Source: an uncultured Gammaproteobacteria bacterium (GTDB taxonomy: Bacteria; Pseudomonadota; Gammaproteobacteria; Pseudomonadales; Azotimanducaceae_A). From it: a DNA stretch of 20,028 bases. Position numbers and translations under genes: made by a program. The stretch covers positions 1 to 20,028 of the forward strand of contig CAJWGQ010000028.1 of assembly GCA_913041025.1 (NCBI GenBank). The letters are read 5' to 3'. Numbering within the stretch: the stretch's first letter is position 1; each line of letters opens with the position of its first letter. Below are positions 1 to 8,139 of this stretch, piece by piece. The notes under the pieces are model-generated. The model saw nothing but the letters and a program-made list of their open reading frames with translations, had not been told where the DNA came from and did no database searches.

Positions 1-600
1 CGCATGAAACTGCATACTTCGAAAACTCAGCCCTTGGATCGTCACGCATTCGTGAGGAAGTAAAGCCCCAAGCCTGTGAATACTCTTAAAGCCAGGCGAA
101 ACAACACCAACCAACTTAGTTCGCAAAAAGCTCTTAAAGATGCGCAACCAGTCGCTCCAATCTTCCTCAGGCACCGAATCAGCTTGCCACAATTTTGGTG
201 TTTGTAAGTCTGGATGCACATCCAATAATTCGTGGAGCAACGTTGATCCAGTTCTTGGCAATCCCAGAATGAAAACGGGTTTTTCAACATTAGGCAGACT
301 GGTTGAAGTCTGAAATTTGCGAGCCACTCTAAGTCGATTCGTTAACATCCCTATAACTAACCGGCGTGCAATGACTCTACCTAATTCAGTAAGATTTGCT
401 GAACTTAAATAACTCTCTAAAAGTAGATAAAGTGGCTCTTTCCAGTCATCGCCGCCAAAATCATCACTCTTCGCTAACCTGATAGCAGCTCTGACCAAAT
501 CGTCCAATTCGAGCGATGAAGGCAACAAGTTACTCGATGACAGCCCACCGACTAGGCCATTAAATAGAGGTCGGATTGAAGAGTCGTACTGATTTTCCAC
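1..600 (-). CDS. Sulfotransferase family protein, C-terminus cut by window edge
   Basis: PAPS-dependent sulfotransferases move a sulfuryl group from PAPS to a hydroxyl or amine acceptor. Reading the minus strand in the frame whose first codon is GTG at 600-598 gives about 200 open residues. About 105 residues in, it carries the 5'-phosphosulfate-binding loop VFILGLPRTGSTLLHELL, followed by an HPD element as in the Sulfotransfer_3 type. The N-terminal hundred residues are helical and resemble the usual leader of bacterial sulfotransferases of this class (LDDLVRAAIRLAKSDDFGGD). No ATG is available: the frame is open up to a TAG at 640-642. GTG at 600 is the first conventional start, while an ATT at 628-630 has a better AGAGGGG ribosome site 4-5 bases upstream. 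The C-terminal half lies outside the window, so the substrate cannot be guessed. Confidence 0.8.
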   Translation of the reverse strand, partial: MENQYDSSIRPLFNGLVGGLSSSNLLPSSLELDDLVRAAIRLAKSDDFGGDDWKEPLYLLLESYLSSANLTELGRVIARRLVIGMLTNRLRVARKFQTSTSLPNVEKPVFILGLPRTGSTLLHELLDVHPDLQTPKLWQADSVPEEDWSDWLRIFKSFLRTKLVGVVSPGFKSIHRLGALLPHECVTIQGLSFRSMQFHA

Positions 601-680
601 TGTTAGATTTTGAGTCCCAAAACTCGCAATTGTTCCCCTCTAGGCAGGTAACTCTTAATTCGATAAATAGGCTTCATTTA

Positions 681-716
681 TCAGCTTATCAGCTTATCAG
701 CTTATCAGCTTATCAG
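681..716. repeat. 8-bp tandem repeat, TCAGCTTA x 4.5
   Basis: Four perfect head-to-tail copies of TCAGCTTA followed by TCAG, with no interruptions. It is intergenic, about 80 bases upstream of the presumed sulfotransferase start and downstream of holA. A perfect octamer array can change copy number by slippage. Here it could alter only promoter spacing or an mRNA leader, since no reading frame crosses it. Confidence 0.95.
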
Positions 717-895
717 AAGACTGCCTTTTTATTTGGGTCTTTAGTATTGTGATCCTAGAGAGAGAGGTGAAACTGAAAGCGCTATTCCGAGAATTTAATA
801 ATTACAAACAATTCATTCCTTTTCTTTAGCCCAAATATTTAGATTTCCATAATATCAATCACCATTAAATTATAGGAACTACTGTAGTCTTCGGC

Positions 896-923
896 AAAAA
901 AACGCACCGAAGAGCGTTTTTTT
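896..923. terminator. Bidirectional rho-independent-like terminator
   Basis: A 10-bp perfect stem (AAAAAAACGC at 896-905 pairing with GCGTTTTTTT at 914-923) around an 8-base loop. The A-run on one side and T-run on the other let it work on either strand. It lies about 280 bases past the holA stop, so it may end the leuS-lptE-holA transcript. Only three GC pairs are present, so strength is uncertain. Confidence 0.6.
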
Positions 924-1198
924 CTAGTGGTTTATACCTCTAATCGACGAAGCGACATGTGAATACTGCGTTTTTTGCGTAAACCACCTCTCTACGATCT
1001 ACACCTTAAACGTGAATTTTGCAGTGCTGCTTAATTTAACAAAAACCACAAATCTCTGAACAGTAGCTACGAAGATCCTGTGTATCAACTTAATTGTTAA
1101 CGGTTTTCCTCGACATAAAAGCAGCTACAAATAGCGGTTTTCAATGGCTCAAACGAAGATGCCTGACGCATTTCATCTCACTCTCTTACCTGATTAAT

Positions 1199-2200
1199 TC
1201 AAAGCAACCATTCCCTTCGGTCTTCTGACATCAAATTGATCTGACTCAATCCTGAAAGCCTTAACAATAATCGCTCTAAACCTATCCATTCGCTCCCGCC
1301 TCGAACTCCTCCCTTCGCCTGCAGGTCAAGCAAGGCGATCTCAGAAAGAACAAAATCCAAGTCACCAACCCTACTAGCAAATTGGCCAATCACCTTTTTT
1401 TGCGCCTCTGGCAGACCTTGCAAATTTCCGCCTACTCTTCTGATCTGTGATGCCAAGGCGCCCAAAATAGCAAAAAAGGAAACCCCTTCCTCTTTAAGGA
1501 CACTCAATATATGAGAAAGACGTTCCGACTCCCCCGCCATCGTCGCGTTTACGAGATCAAATGCTCCAAACCGTGAAGAATCCTCGATGACTTCATACAA
1601 CTGGTCTATCGAGACCTCTCCTTGCATCTTGCTCAAAACCATTTTCTCGATGAGCTGAGCCGCGCTCAATAAATTACCTTCAACCCTTTCGGCTAAATAA
1701 GAAAGCCCCTCTTTACCAATCTGAAGGTCATTTGACCGAAGCCGAGCACTGAGCCATCTTGGCAAGTCCCGCTGCCCTATCGGCCACACCAGAATAATTC
1801 CTCCAATGCTATCCAGCGATTTGAACCAGGCTGATTTTCTTTGTCGCGGCAAAAGTCTCTCTGTTCGAATCAAAAGCAATACATCTTCGGGAGGACTATC
1901 ACACCATTCTCTTAAAAAAACCGAGGCGTCTTTATCGAGTTTATTGGCAGATAAACGAACATCAATAATCCTTTTGGAAGCAAAGAGAGACAATGAAGCG
2001 CCCTCCTCCCGCAAAGAGTCCCAATTGCCGTCCGTTCCAGGCTCAAAGATTTTTCGTTCCTGAAATCCTTGATCCTTCGCGCACTTCAATATTTGATCGC
2101 ATGCTTCCTGGACTATGAGAAGCTCGTCGCCACTAACCAGGTACAGAGGCTTCAAACTCTGACTCAGAGTTTGAGCTAATTTTTCAGGGTATATTTGCAA
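1199..2200 (-). CDS. holA: DNA polymerase III delta subunit
   Basis: HolA is the clamp-loader subunit that opens the beta sliding clamp. The 333-residue product has the normal length. It begins MQIYPEKLAQTL, with the early SGDELLIVQEACDQI element typical of delta (LVxGdEplLvqEa). A conserved middle segment follows (LSLFASKRIIDVRL, about residues 69-82), and the C-terminal collar-like helical region contains GAFDLVNATMAGE. The start codon is TTG (2200-2198) with only a weak ribosome site. The gene lies 15 bases after lptE and is probably translated from the same message. The lptE-holA order is standard in Gammaproteobacteria. The expected next gene, nadD, is not found. Confidence 0.96.
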   Translation of the reverse strand: MQIYPEKLAQTLSQSLKPLYLVSGDELLIVQEACDQILKCAKDQGFQERKIFEPGTDGNWDSLREEGASLSLFASKRIIDVRLSANKLDKDASVFLREWCDSPPEDVLLLIRTERLLPRQRKSAWFKSLDSIGGIILVWPIGQRDLPRWLSARLRSNDLQIGKEGLSYLAERVEGNLLSAAQLIEKMVLSKMQGEVSIDQLYEVIEDSSRFGAFDLVNATMAGESERLSHILSVLKEEGVSFFAILGALASQIRRVGGNLQGLPEAQKKVIGQFASRVGDLDFVLSEIALLDLQAKGGVRGGSEWIGLERLLLRLSGLSQINLMSEDRREWLL

Positions 2201-2215
2201 AACTCAGGCGAACGA

Positions 2216-2707
2216 CTAAAGAGTAGAGCCCACTCTACTCACCACTCTTACCAACTGGTCTGCTACATTTGCCGCAAGTTCTTCGCGAATAGTAGACTCT
2301 ACATTGTGGGTACCCAAAAGATTTTGCCGATCATAAAGAAAGGAATCAGACCGGCGAATCCAAGACGGAGCCACTAGCGTTTTTCCGTCGGGAGCTTCGA
2401 TGGCATACCGAACTGAGTAGGTAATGCGATACTCTGCGCCTAATGAACTTGCATCAACAGAAACGGCTCGCCGGTCTATATCTTCTATCAGACAATGCAG
2501 CACAAACCCCGACAGATTTTCATCTTTTTTGGTCGACAGCCCTAATCTCTCCAAACGGTCAGCGGTCTCCTTGCACGCCAATATTTCAATATTGCCTGCT
2601 AGCGAAAAAGTTTGGAATGAAGCGCTGGGATCAGAAAGCCCCATTTGGTAGCCACAACTCGCAAGAAAAAGAGTGGCGATCGAAACAAGAATTTTCGGAA
2701 AAACCAT
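2216..2707 (-). CDS. lptE: LPS-assembly lipoprotein LptE
   Basis: LptE (RlpB) plugs the LptD barrel and helps place lipopolysaccharide in the outer leaflet of the outer membrane. The 163-residue product starts MVFPKILVSIATLFLASCGYQMG: a short lipoprotein signal with a single lysine, a hydrophobic core and the lipobox LASC, so the mature protein starts at Cys18 followed by GYQ, a common LptE/RlpB beginning. The rest is a small soluble domain with alternating strands such as GAEYRITYSVRYAIEAPDG and a late REELAANVADQLVRVVSRV helix, as in LptE. The ATG lies one base after the leuS stop (TGA-G-ATG), so translation is almost certainly coupled. Sequence conservation is low in this family; context carries much of the weight. 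Confidence 0.93.
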   Translation of the reverse strand: MVFPKILVSIATLFLASCGYQMGLSDPSASFQTFSLAGNIEILACKETADRLERLGLSTKKDENLSGFVLHCLIEDIDRRAVSVDASSLGAEYRITYSVRYAIEAPDGKTLVAPSWIRRSDSFLYDRQNLLGTHNVESTIREELAANVADQLVRVVSRVGSTL

Positions 2708-2708
2708 C

Positions 2709-5168
2709 TCAGCCAGAGACCACCAAATTCACCAAGCGACCAGGAACCACTATCTCCTTTCTTATCGTTTGGTCGTCAATACTTCGCAATACATTTTCAT
2801 TTTCTTTTGCGGCCGACAGGATCATTTCTTCGCTTGCGTCCCCTGGAACTAAAATTTTTCCTCTAACCTTTCCATTAACTTGTACGACTAATTCTATTTG
2901 TGACACCTCTAAAGCCTCCTCTACTATCGGAGGCCACGCGCGACCCACAAGTATCCCTTCACCACCCAATCGACTCCACAACTTCTCACAAACATGAGGA
3001 GCAATAGGCGACAGTATTTGCACTGCAAAGGTAAGAGCTTCCGAGACTACTGCTCGATCTTGCTCGGTCTCAACATCAAATTTAGACACTGCATTACATA
3101 ACTCCATCACCCCAGACACGACTGTATTGAATTGCACACGCCGACCAAAATCGTCATCAGCTCTGGCGAGAGTCTCATAAGCTTTCTTTCTCAAATCTCG
3201 AGCCGAATCACTTAGCTCGGCATGAATAACACCCGATGCCGTACCGTCTGCTGTCAGCTCTTCGACCAAATTCCATAACCTCCGCAAAAATCTCAACGCT
3301 CCCTCCAGTCCCGCCTCATTCCACTCAAAGGACTGATCCGGAGGAGCTGCAAACATCATGGCGGTTCGAACCGCATCGGCACCATATTTTTCTAATAATT
3401 TTTGCGGATCTCCAGCATCTCCAGAAGACTTGGACATCTTTTTACCGCCCTGAAGCACCATGCCGAGCATGAGCAACTTCTTGAATGGCTCGTCAGCCTT
3501 AACTAATCCTTCGTCACGCATAAGTTTGTAAAAAAACCTAGAATAAAGAAGGTGCAAAATGGCATGCTCAATACCTCCCACATAATGATCGACAGGCGTC
3601 CATTCATCGGCTTTGCCGTCAACCATTGCATCAGGATTCTTGGCAGAAGCGAATCTCGCATAGTACCAGGAGGAATCTATGAACGTGTCAAAGGTGTCCG
3701 TCTCCCGCCTAGCCAAACCACCACATTCAGGACACTCGACCGCTAAAAATGATTCCATCTTTACCAGAGGAGACTGAACACCTTCAAATTTAACCTCGGT
3801 AGGCAAAATGACAGGAAGATCTTTTTCGGGGACCGGCACAACTCCGCAAGTATCGCAATGAATCATGGGTATCGGACAACCCCAATACCTTTGCCTCGAA
3901 ACTCCCCAGTCTCTCAGCCGAAAATTACTCGCCCTGCTTCCTAGCCCTTTCTCAGTCAGAGCTCCGGCTATTTGATCAAAGGCCTCTTCATAGGATAACC
4001 CGTTGTAGTCCCCCGAATTCATCAGTTTTCCCTTTTCAGTAAAGGCACCAGATGATATTTCCGCAGGTTGCTCAGTAACGGATTCAATCACCTGTTTGAT
4101 ATCGATTCCATACTTCGTAGCAAACTCCCAATCTCTTTGGTCGTGCGCCGGCACGCTCATCACTGCCCCGGAGCCGTAATCAATCAACACAAAGTTAGCT
4201 ACCCAAACAGGTAATGCGTCACCGGTGAGAGGATGACTGACTTGAAAAGGGGTCACTATTCCAAGTTTTTCAATGGTGGCCATGTCGGCTTCTGCCGTTG
4301 AGATTTTTTTCATATCAGCGATAGCTGCTTCAATAGCCGGGTCATTTTCAGCAGCTTCAACGGCCAACGGGTGCTCAGGCGCTAACGCTAGATAGGTGGC
4401 CCCCATTAAGGTGTCTGGTCGAGTCGTAAATACCCTCAAAAAATCCGATCCGCGCCCAATCACTGGAAAATCTATTTCCGCTCCTTCCGAGCGGCCAATC
4501 CAATTTCGCTGCATCGATTTAACTGATTCGGGCCAGCCTTCAAGCAACTCTATCTCGTCTAGCAATTCGTCCGCATACTCTGTGATTTTTAAAAACCACT
4601 GCGCCATTTCTTTTCGTTCAACAAGCTCGCCAGATCGCCAACCCCTCCCGTCTATCACTTGTTCGTTGGCGAGCACAGTCTGGTCCACTGGATCCCAATT
4701 GACTATCGAGTTTTTTCGGTAAACGAGTCCCTTTTTAAACAATCGGACAAATAACCATTGCTCCCAGCGATAATAGTCTGGATCACAGGTAGCGAATTCC
4801 CGCGACCAGTCGATACCGAAGCCCAACTGTTTCATTTGAGCCTTCATATTTTCGATATTGGACCGAGTCCAATCAGAAGGTGGAATATCATTCTTAATCG
4901 CCGCATTTTCAGCGGGCAAACCAAACGCATCCCAACCCATCGGGTGCAACACATTATAGCCCTTCATACGTTGATAACGGCTGATCACATCCCCGAGGGT
5001 ATAGTTCCTGACATGCCCCATATGAAGCTGACCACTGGGATAAGGAAACATCGAGAGACAGAAAAATTTCTCCCCTTTTTGCTTATCATCTGCAATGAAG
5101 CTTTGCTCTTCCTCCCAGCGCTGTTGCGCCTCCTGCTCCACTTCAACGGGGACATAAGAATCATTCAT
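2709..5168 (-). CDS. leuS: Leucyl-tRNA synthetase
   Basis: A class Ia synthetase that charges tRNA-Leu and edits misactivated amino acids. The 819-residue product has HMGH at 49-52, the CP1 editing-domain elements [12 protein letters not shown] (248-259) and [15 protein letters not shown] (332-346, with the editing Asp), two Cys pairs of a zinc module (C438/C441 and C479/C482), KMSKS at 577-581 and a C-terminal domain ending [16 protein letters not shown]. It is some 40 residues shorter than the E. coli enzyme. The deficit maps between MVLQGG and KMSKS, where gammaproteobacterial LeuRS normally carries the leucine-specific domain. The start is ATG with a weak ribosome site, 77 bases after lnt; lptE follows by one base. 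Confidence 0.98.
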   Translation of the reverse strand: MNDSYVPVEVEQEAQQRWEEEQSFIADDKQKGEKFFCLSMFPYPSGQLHMGHVRNYTLGDVISRYQRMKGYNVLHPMGWDAFGLPAENAAIKNDIPPSDWTRSNIENMKAQMKQLGFGIDWSREFATCDPDYYRWEQWLFVRLFKKGLVYRKNSIVNWDPVDQTVLANEQVIDGRGWRSGELVERKEMAQWFLKITEYADELLDEIELLEGWPESVKSMQRNWIGRSEGAEIDFPVIGRGSDFLRVFTTRPDTLMGATYLALAPEHPLAVEAAENDPAIEAAIADMKKISTAEADMATIEKLGIVTPFQVSHPLTGDALPVWVANFVLIDYGSGAVMSVPAHDQRDWEFATKYGIDIKQVIESVTEQPAEISSGAFTEKGKLMNSGDYNGLSYEEAFDQIAGALTEKGLGSRASNFRLRDWGVSRQRYWGCPIPMIHCDTCGVVPVPEKDLPVILPTEVKFEGVQSPLVKMESFLAVECPECGGLARRETDTFDTFIDSSWYYARFASAKNPDAMVDGKADEWTPVDHYVGGIEHAILHLLYSRFFYKLMRDEGLVKADEPFKKLLMLGMVLQGGKKMSKSSGDAGDPQKLLEKYGADAVRTAMMFAAPPDQSFEWNEAGLEGALRFLRRLWNLVEELTADGTASGVIHAELSDSARDLRKKAYETLARADDDFGRRVQFNTVVSGVMELCNAVSKFDVETEQDRAVVSEALTFAVQILSPIAPHVCEKLWSRLGGEGILVGRAWPPIVEEALEVSQIELVVQVNGKVRGKILVPGDASEEMILSAAKENENVLRSIDDQTIRKEIVVPGRLVNLVVSG

Positions 5169-5245
5169 AATGTTAGCCAGTTACTTCAATCCCAAAGACG
5201 CAAGCATACACCTGAGACACTTTTTTTTTAAGGCAATGAGACCCC

Positions 5246-6709
5246 TCACTCAGCTTTTGATCGACTCAAGGCGTAAAAGAAGACAAAGAAAATCAGAAAT
5301 AGAACTGGCCAATCACCCGCATAAGTGTATGGCGTTCTGCCTTCAGCGAGACTTACCTTTGACGAAAGCACACCAGAAGTAAACTGCGGCAACGTTTCGA
5401 CAATTTCCCCATTTTTACCGATGACCGCCGTAACGCCATTATTGGTTGCTCGTATAACTGGCTTCGCATTCTCAAGCGCGCGCACTCTGGCTATCTGCAA
5501 GTGTTGCCAAGGTCCATTTGTTCGACCAAACCAAGTATCGTTCGAAACGGTAATAATGGCTGAACTCTCGATACTTCTTTTCCTCAAACTTTCGCCATAG
5601 GCTATCTCGTAGCAAATCGCTGGTGAAACCTCAAAAAACTCCCCATCTATCACTATGGACAAATTATCCTGCCGAGGACTTCCTGGCGACATACGAGACA
5701 TTGGTAAGTCGAAAAACCCAATCACGCCCCGCAAGAAGCCCTCAAAAGGCACGTATTCTCCAAACGGGACGAGATGCTGCTTCGAATACGTTCCCAGCCC
5801 TTGACCAATAGCAATCAAGCTATTCTTATTACTCCCATCGGCCGGATCCAATGTTGGAATTCCAGAAATGAAATTCGTTTTCGTTTGCAAGGCTTTTTCA
5901 CCGAGCATCGCTACAGCGCGCTGGGCCTCCCCTCCAAAAAGGGTAATCGCAGCCTCAGGCCAAACGATTAAATCGTTCCCCCAATACTCATCACTCAGAT
6001 CCATATGTTTTTCGAGGTTTCGGTTTCTTTCCTCGACCAACCACTTTTTATCCTGCTCTAAGTTTGCCTGGACCAGCGCAACTTTAATCTCTTGTGTTTC
6101 TTTTCCCCAGACCACCAAACTTAGCAAAACACCCAACAACCACGGAGCGACAGCTAACAGAATAAAAACACCTTTGCGCCGAGAAAGACCAACGTATAAC
6201 GCGCCGGCACTAAAATAAAGAAGCCAGCCAACACCTAGACTGCCTAGTATTGGCAACAAGTTAGACAAGTTCGTCTCCAACACTAAGTGCCCCGAAAACA
6301 ACCAAGGAAAACCGGAAAGTAGCCAAGTCAACAACCACTCAGTCAAAGTAAGAACCGACGCGAACAAGAGCAGTGAGCGATCTATCGATCGGCTATTATC
6401 TAAAAATCTTAGGAGCAGTCCCGCGGGCACATAGAAAGCAGACAATACCAGAATAAGCAATCCCACTATGACGGAGGCTAGAACCGGATCTGCGTTACCA
6501 AAGGTCGAGACGCTGTGATAGATCCAGCTAATACCAAAGGCATTTTTACCTAGAGCAAAACAAAACAATACCGAGAGCGGTTTTGAAGGAATCTCATGAA
6601 TTATATGGAAAAGAAGGCAAATAGAAAAAATCGATATTGGCCAGAGCGCATACGGCTCGAAGCCCAGTGTATAAAGCGCACCGGCCAGAAACGCTAACAA
6701 GAACTTCAT
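5246..6709 (-). CDS. lnt: Apolipoprotein N-acyltransferase
   Basis: Lnt adds the third acyl chain to the N-terminal cysteine of lipoproteins in the inner membrane, which Gram-negative lipoproteins need for sorting to the outer membrane by Lol. The 487-residue product has several hydrophobic segments in its first 200 residues, then a nitrilase-like periplasmic domain from about 207 to 455, then one last membrane segment (468-482). The nitrilase triad is complete: E252 in WPEAA, K310 in YSKQHLVPFGE and C366 in PAICYE. The ATG overlaps the corC stop as ATGA, so the two are translationally coupled. LptE encoded nearby is a likely client lipoprotein. Confidence 0.97.
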   Translation of the reverse strand: MKFLLAFLAGALYTLGFEPYALWPISIFSICLLFHIIHEIPSKPLSVLFCFALGKNAFGISWIYHSVSTFGNADPVLASVIVGLLILVLSAFYVPAGLLLRFLDNSRSIDRSLLLFASVLTLTEWLLTWLLSGFPWLFSGHLVLETNLSNLLPILGSLGVGWLLYFSAGALYVGLSRRKGVFILLAVAPWLLGVLLSLVVWGKETQEIKVALVQANLEQDKKWLVEERNRNLEKHMDLSDEYWGNDLIVWPEAAITLFGGEAQRAVAMLGEKALQTKTNFISGIPTLDPADGSNKNSLIAIGQGLGTYSKQHLVPFGEYVPFEGFLRGVIGFFDLPMSRMSPGSPRQDNLSIVIDGEFFEVSPAICYEIAYGESLRKRSIESSAIITVSNDTWFGRTNGPWQHLQIARVRALENAKPVIRATNNGVTAVIGKNGEIVETLPQFTSGVLSSKVSLAEGRTPYTYAGDWPVLFLIFFVFFYALSRSKAE

Positions 6710-7578
6710 GCGCTAGTATTGACTCGGAGCAACCTCACTCGGCGTGAATCCGCATTCAGGACCTCAAAATTAATATCAGCTACCCGAACCTGATCTCCTC
6801 TCTCAGGCATATGCCCAAATGCTTGAAGCACAATACCACCGATCGTATCGAACTCCTCCCCGCTATAACTCGTAGCAAATCGCTCATTGAAGTCTTCTAT
6901 CGGCATAACCGCTTTAACGTGAAAGATGGCCGGCTCTATTTGAGTCACTAAATCATCGCCATCGACATCGTGCTCATCTTCAATGTCTCCTACAATCTGC
7001 TCCAACACATCTTCGATCGTAACCACACCAGATACCTGTCCATATTCGTCCACAACGACCGCCATATGATTTCGAGTGGCTCGAAACTCTTGAAGCAGGT
7101 CATTCAGTCTTTTGCTTTCTGGTATCACTGATGCGGAACGGATACAGTCCTTCATCGAAAACTTGGGACTACCCTCATCTGACATCAACGGCAGCAAATC
7201 CTTCGCATGCAGGATCCCTTTAACATCGTCCATGCTCTCCCCAATCACCGGAAATCTGGAATGTTTGGACTTAATTATTATGGGAAGCAAATCTTTGAAC
7301 TCTAAATCTTCTTCGAGAACCACTAAAGAGGATCTTGGAATCATAATATCTCGAGCATGCATTTCGCCGACGTGCAATGCGCCTACCACGATGTTCAGAA
7401 CATCTAAATCAATTAACTGACGCTCCGCAGCGCCTTTAAGGACACTAACTAGATCACTGAGACTGGCAGGTTGGTCGGAAAAAAAATCGCCCAGTCTTTC
7501 CTTTAGACTCTTACGGGGACTTTCAACAGGCTCTGAGTCTTCTGCTGATTTAATCAGCTGCTCAGTTGTTTCGCTCAT
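6706..7578 (-). CDS. corC: CorC/YbeX-type CBS-domain protein
   Basis: This cytosolic CBS-pair protein is linked to magnesium and cobalt tolerance and, as YbeX, to ribosome or RNA homeostasis. The 290-residue product is the short form without a membrane domain. After an N-terminal region it has CBS 1 (about 75-135, starting with the conserved RDIMIPRSSLVVLE), CBS 2 (about 140-200, with VVVDEYGQVSGVVTIEDVLE) and a CorC_HlyC transporter-associated domain (about 212-287, with EFDTIGGIV). The start is ATG without a strong ribosome site. It is the first gene after a 104-bp gap containing a sigma-70-like promoter, and overlaps lnt by four bases. Confidence 0.96.
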   Translation of the reverse strand: MSETTEQLIKSAEDSEPVESPRKSLKERLGDFFSDQPASLSDLVSVLKGAAERQLIDLDVLNIVVGALHVGEMHARDIMIPRSSLVVLEEDLEFKDLLPIIIKSKHSRFPVIGESMDDVKGILHAKDLLPLMSDEGSPKFSMKDCIRSASVIPESKRLNDLLQEFRATRNHMAVVVDEYGQVSGVVTIEDVLEQIVGDIEDEHDVDGDDLVTQIEPAIFHVKAVMPIEDFNERFATSYSGEEFDTIGGIVLQAFGHMPERGDQVRVADINFEVLNADSRRVRLLRVNTSA

Positions 7579-7606
7579 TCATTCAAAAATTCAAACTTGG
7601 CATTAC

Positions 7607-7635
7607 TATATATGTAAGATGCATCCAAAATGCAA
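7607..7635 (-). promoter_or_regulatory. Sigma-70-like promoter for corC-lnt-(leuS-lptE-holA)
   Basis: Read on the minus strand, TTGCAT (7635-7630), a 17-base spacer, then TATATA (7612-7607). Both hexamers are close to consensus with ideal spacing. The predicted transcript would begin about 20 bases before the corC ATG. It sits in the only long gap between ybeY and corC, which suggests the block is at least two transcription units. This is visual pattern matching only. Confidence 0.5.
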
Positions 7636-7683
7636 GCAATTACATTTAATGGCTAGTCATACAGCGGTATGCCTTAGCGCTAA

Positions 7684-8139
7684 TCATTCATATGGGCTAG
7701 CAATTCCCTTCAACCCTAGAGCTTCAATTTCGAGCGCTTCCATTTCATCCGCGGCTAAGTCTTCATCGTGGGAGTGACCAAGTAAATGCAAAACACCATG
7801 CAAAAATAAATGTGAAGCGTGATCTAACAATCGCTTGTTTTGGCTTTCAGCCTCTGAAATCAACAGATCCCAACAGATCACAATATCGCCTAATATGTGA
7901 GCAAATTCGTCCAGTTCAATTTCATAGGGGAAACTTAGAACATTTGTCGGTTTTTTGATTCCTCTGAACTGATCATTCAACAAGCGGGACTCTTCTGACC
8001 CACATATCCTTACCACTACTTCTGTGTCATTACCCAGTCCTTTAAGTTCGCAAATGATCTTTAACCAAGCATCAAACCATTCGCGCTGAGGTAAACAAAA
8101 ATCCTCACAGCAGTTTGAGACCTGAATCTCAGTCGGCAT
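7684..8139 (-). CDS. ybeY: Endoribonuclease YbeY
   Basis: YbeY is a zinc metallo-RNase needed for 16S rRNA 3'-end maturation and ribosome quality control. From ATG at 8139 the product is 151 residues. It has the signature HGVLHLLGHSH with the three zinc ligands H114, H118 and H124, and the upstream conserved KKPTNVLSFPYE and HILGDIVI segments. The frame is open to 8223 and could give 179 residues, but that start lies deep inside phoH and adds residues absent from the family. The ATG at 8139 has AGAGG five bases before it and begins MPTEIQVSN, matching normal YbeY starts. It then overlaps the phoH stop by 11 bases, implying coupling. Confidence 0.95.
   Translation of the reverse strand: MPTEIQVSNCCEDFCLPQREWFDAWLKIICELKGLGNDTEVVVRICGSEESRLLNDQFRGIKKPTNVLSFPYEIELDEFAHILGDIVICWDLLISEAESQNKRLLDHASHLFLHGVLHLLGHSHDEDLAADEMEALEIEALGLKGIASPYE

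Larger units (their letters stand above)
640..1198. other. Non-coding stretch between holA and the sulfotransferase
   Basis: About 560 bases with no convincing gene. I translated the minus strand of its right half (about 930-1198) in all three frames looking for nadD, rsfS or rlmH, which commonly follow holA, and saw no recognisable piece. It holds the 8-bp tandem repeat at 681-716, the terminator-like hairpin at 896-923 and a weak distant inverted repeat (GTGGTTTA at 927-934 against TAAACCAC at 980-987). No tRNA or obvious structured RNA was recognised. Confidence 0.6.

Noticed and set aside
42..290. 82-residue minus-strand ORF starting MLKNPFSFWD
   Set aside because: It is a frame shadow of the sulfotransferase. 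The adjacent frame gives the PAPS-binding loop and continues open through the region.
767..832. Tiny plus-strand ORF VKLKALFREFNNYKQFIPFL behind GAGAGAGAGG
   Set aside because: The purine run touches the GTG with no spacing, the peptide is 20 residues, and nothing supports translation.
927..987. Inverted repeat GTGGTTTA / TAAACCAC with repeated GCGTTTTTT
   Set aside because: The arms are 45 bases apart and only 8 bp long in AT-rich DNA. It could be chance or a decayed terminator duplicate, so I did not call it as a feature.
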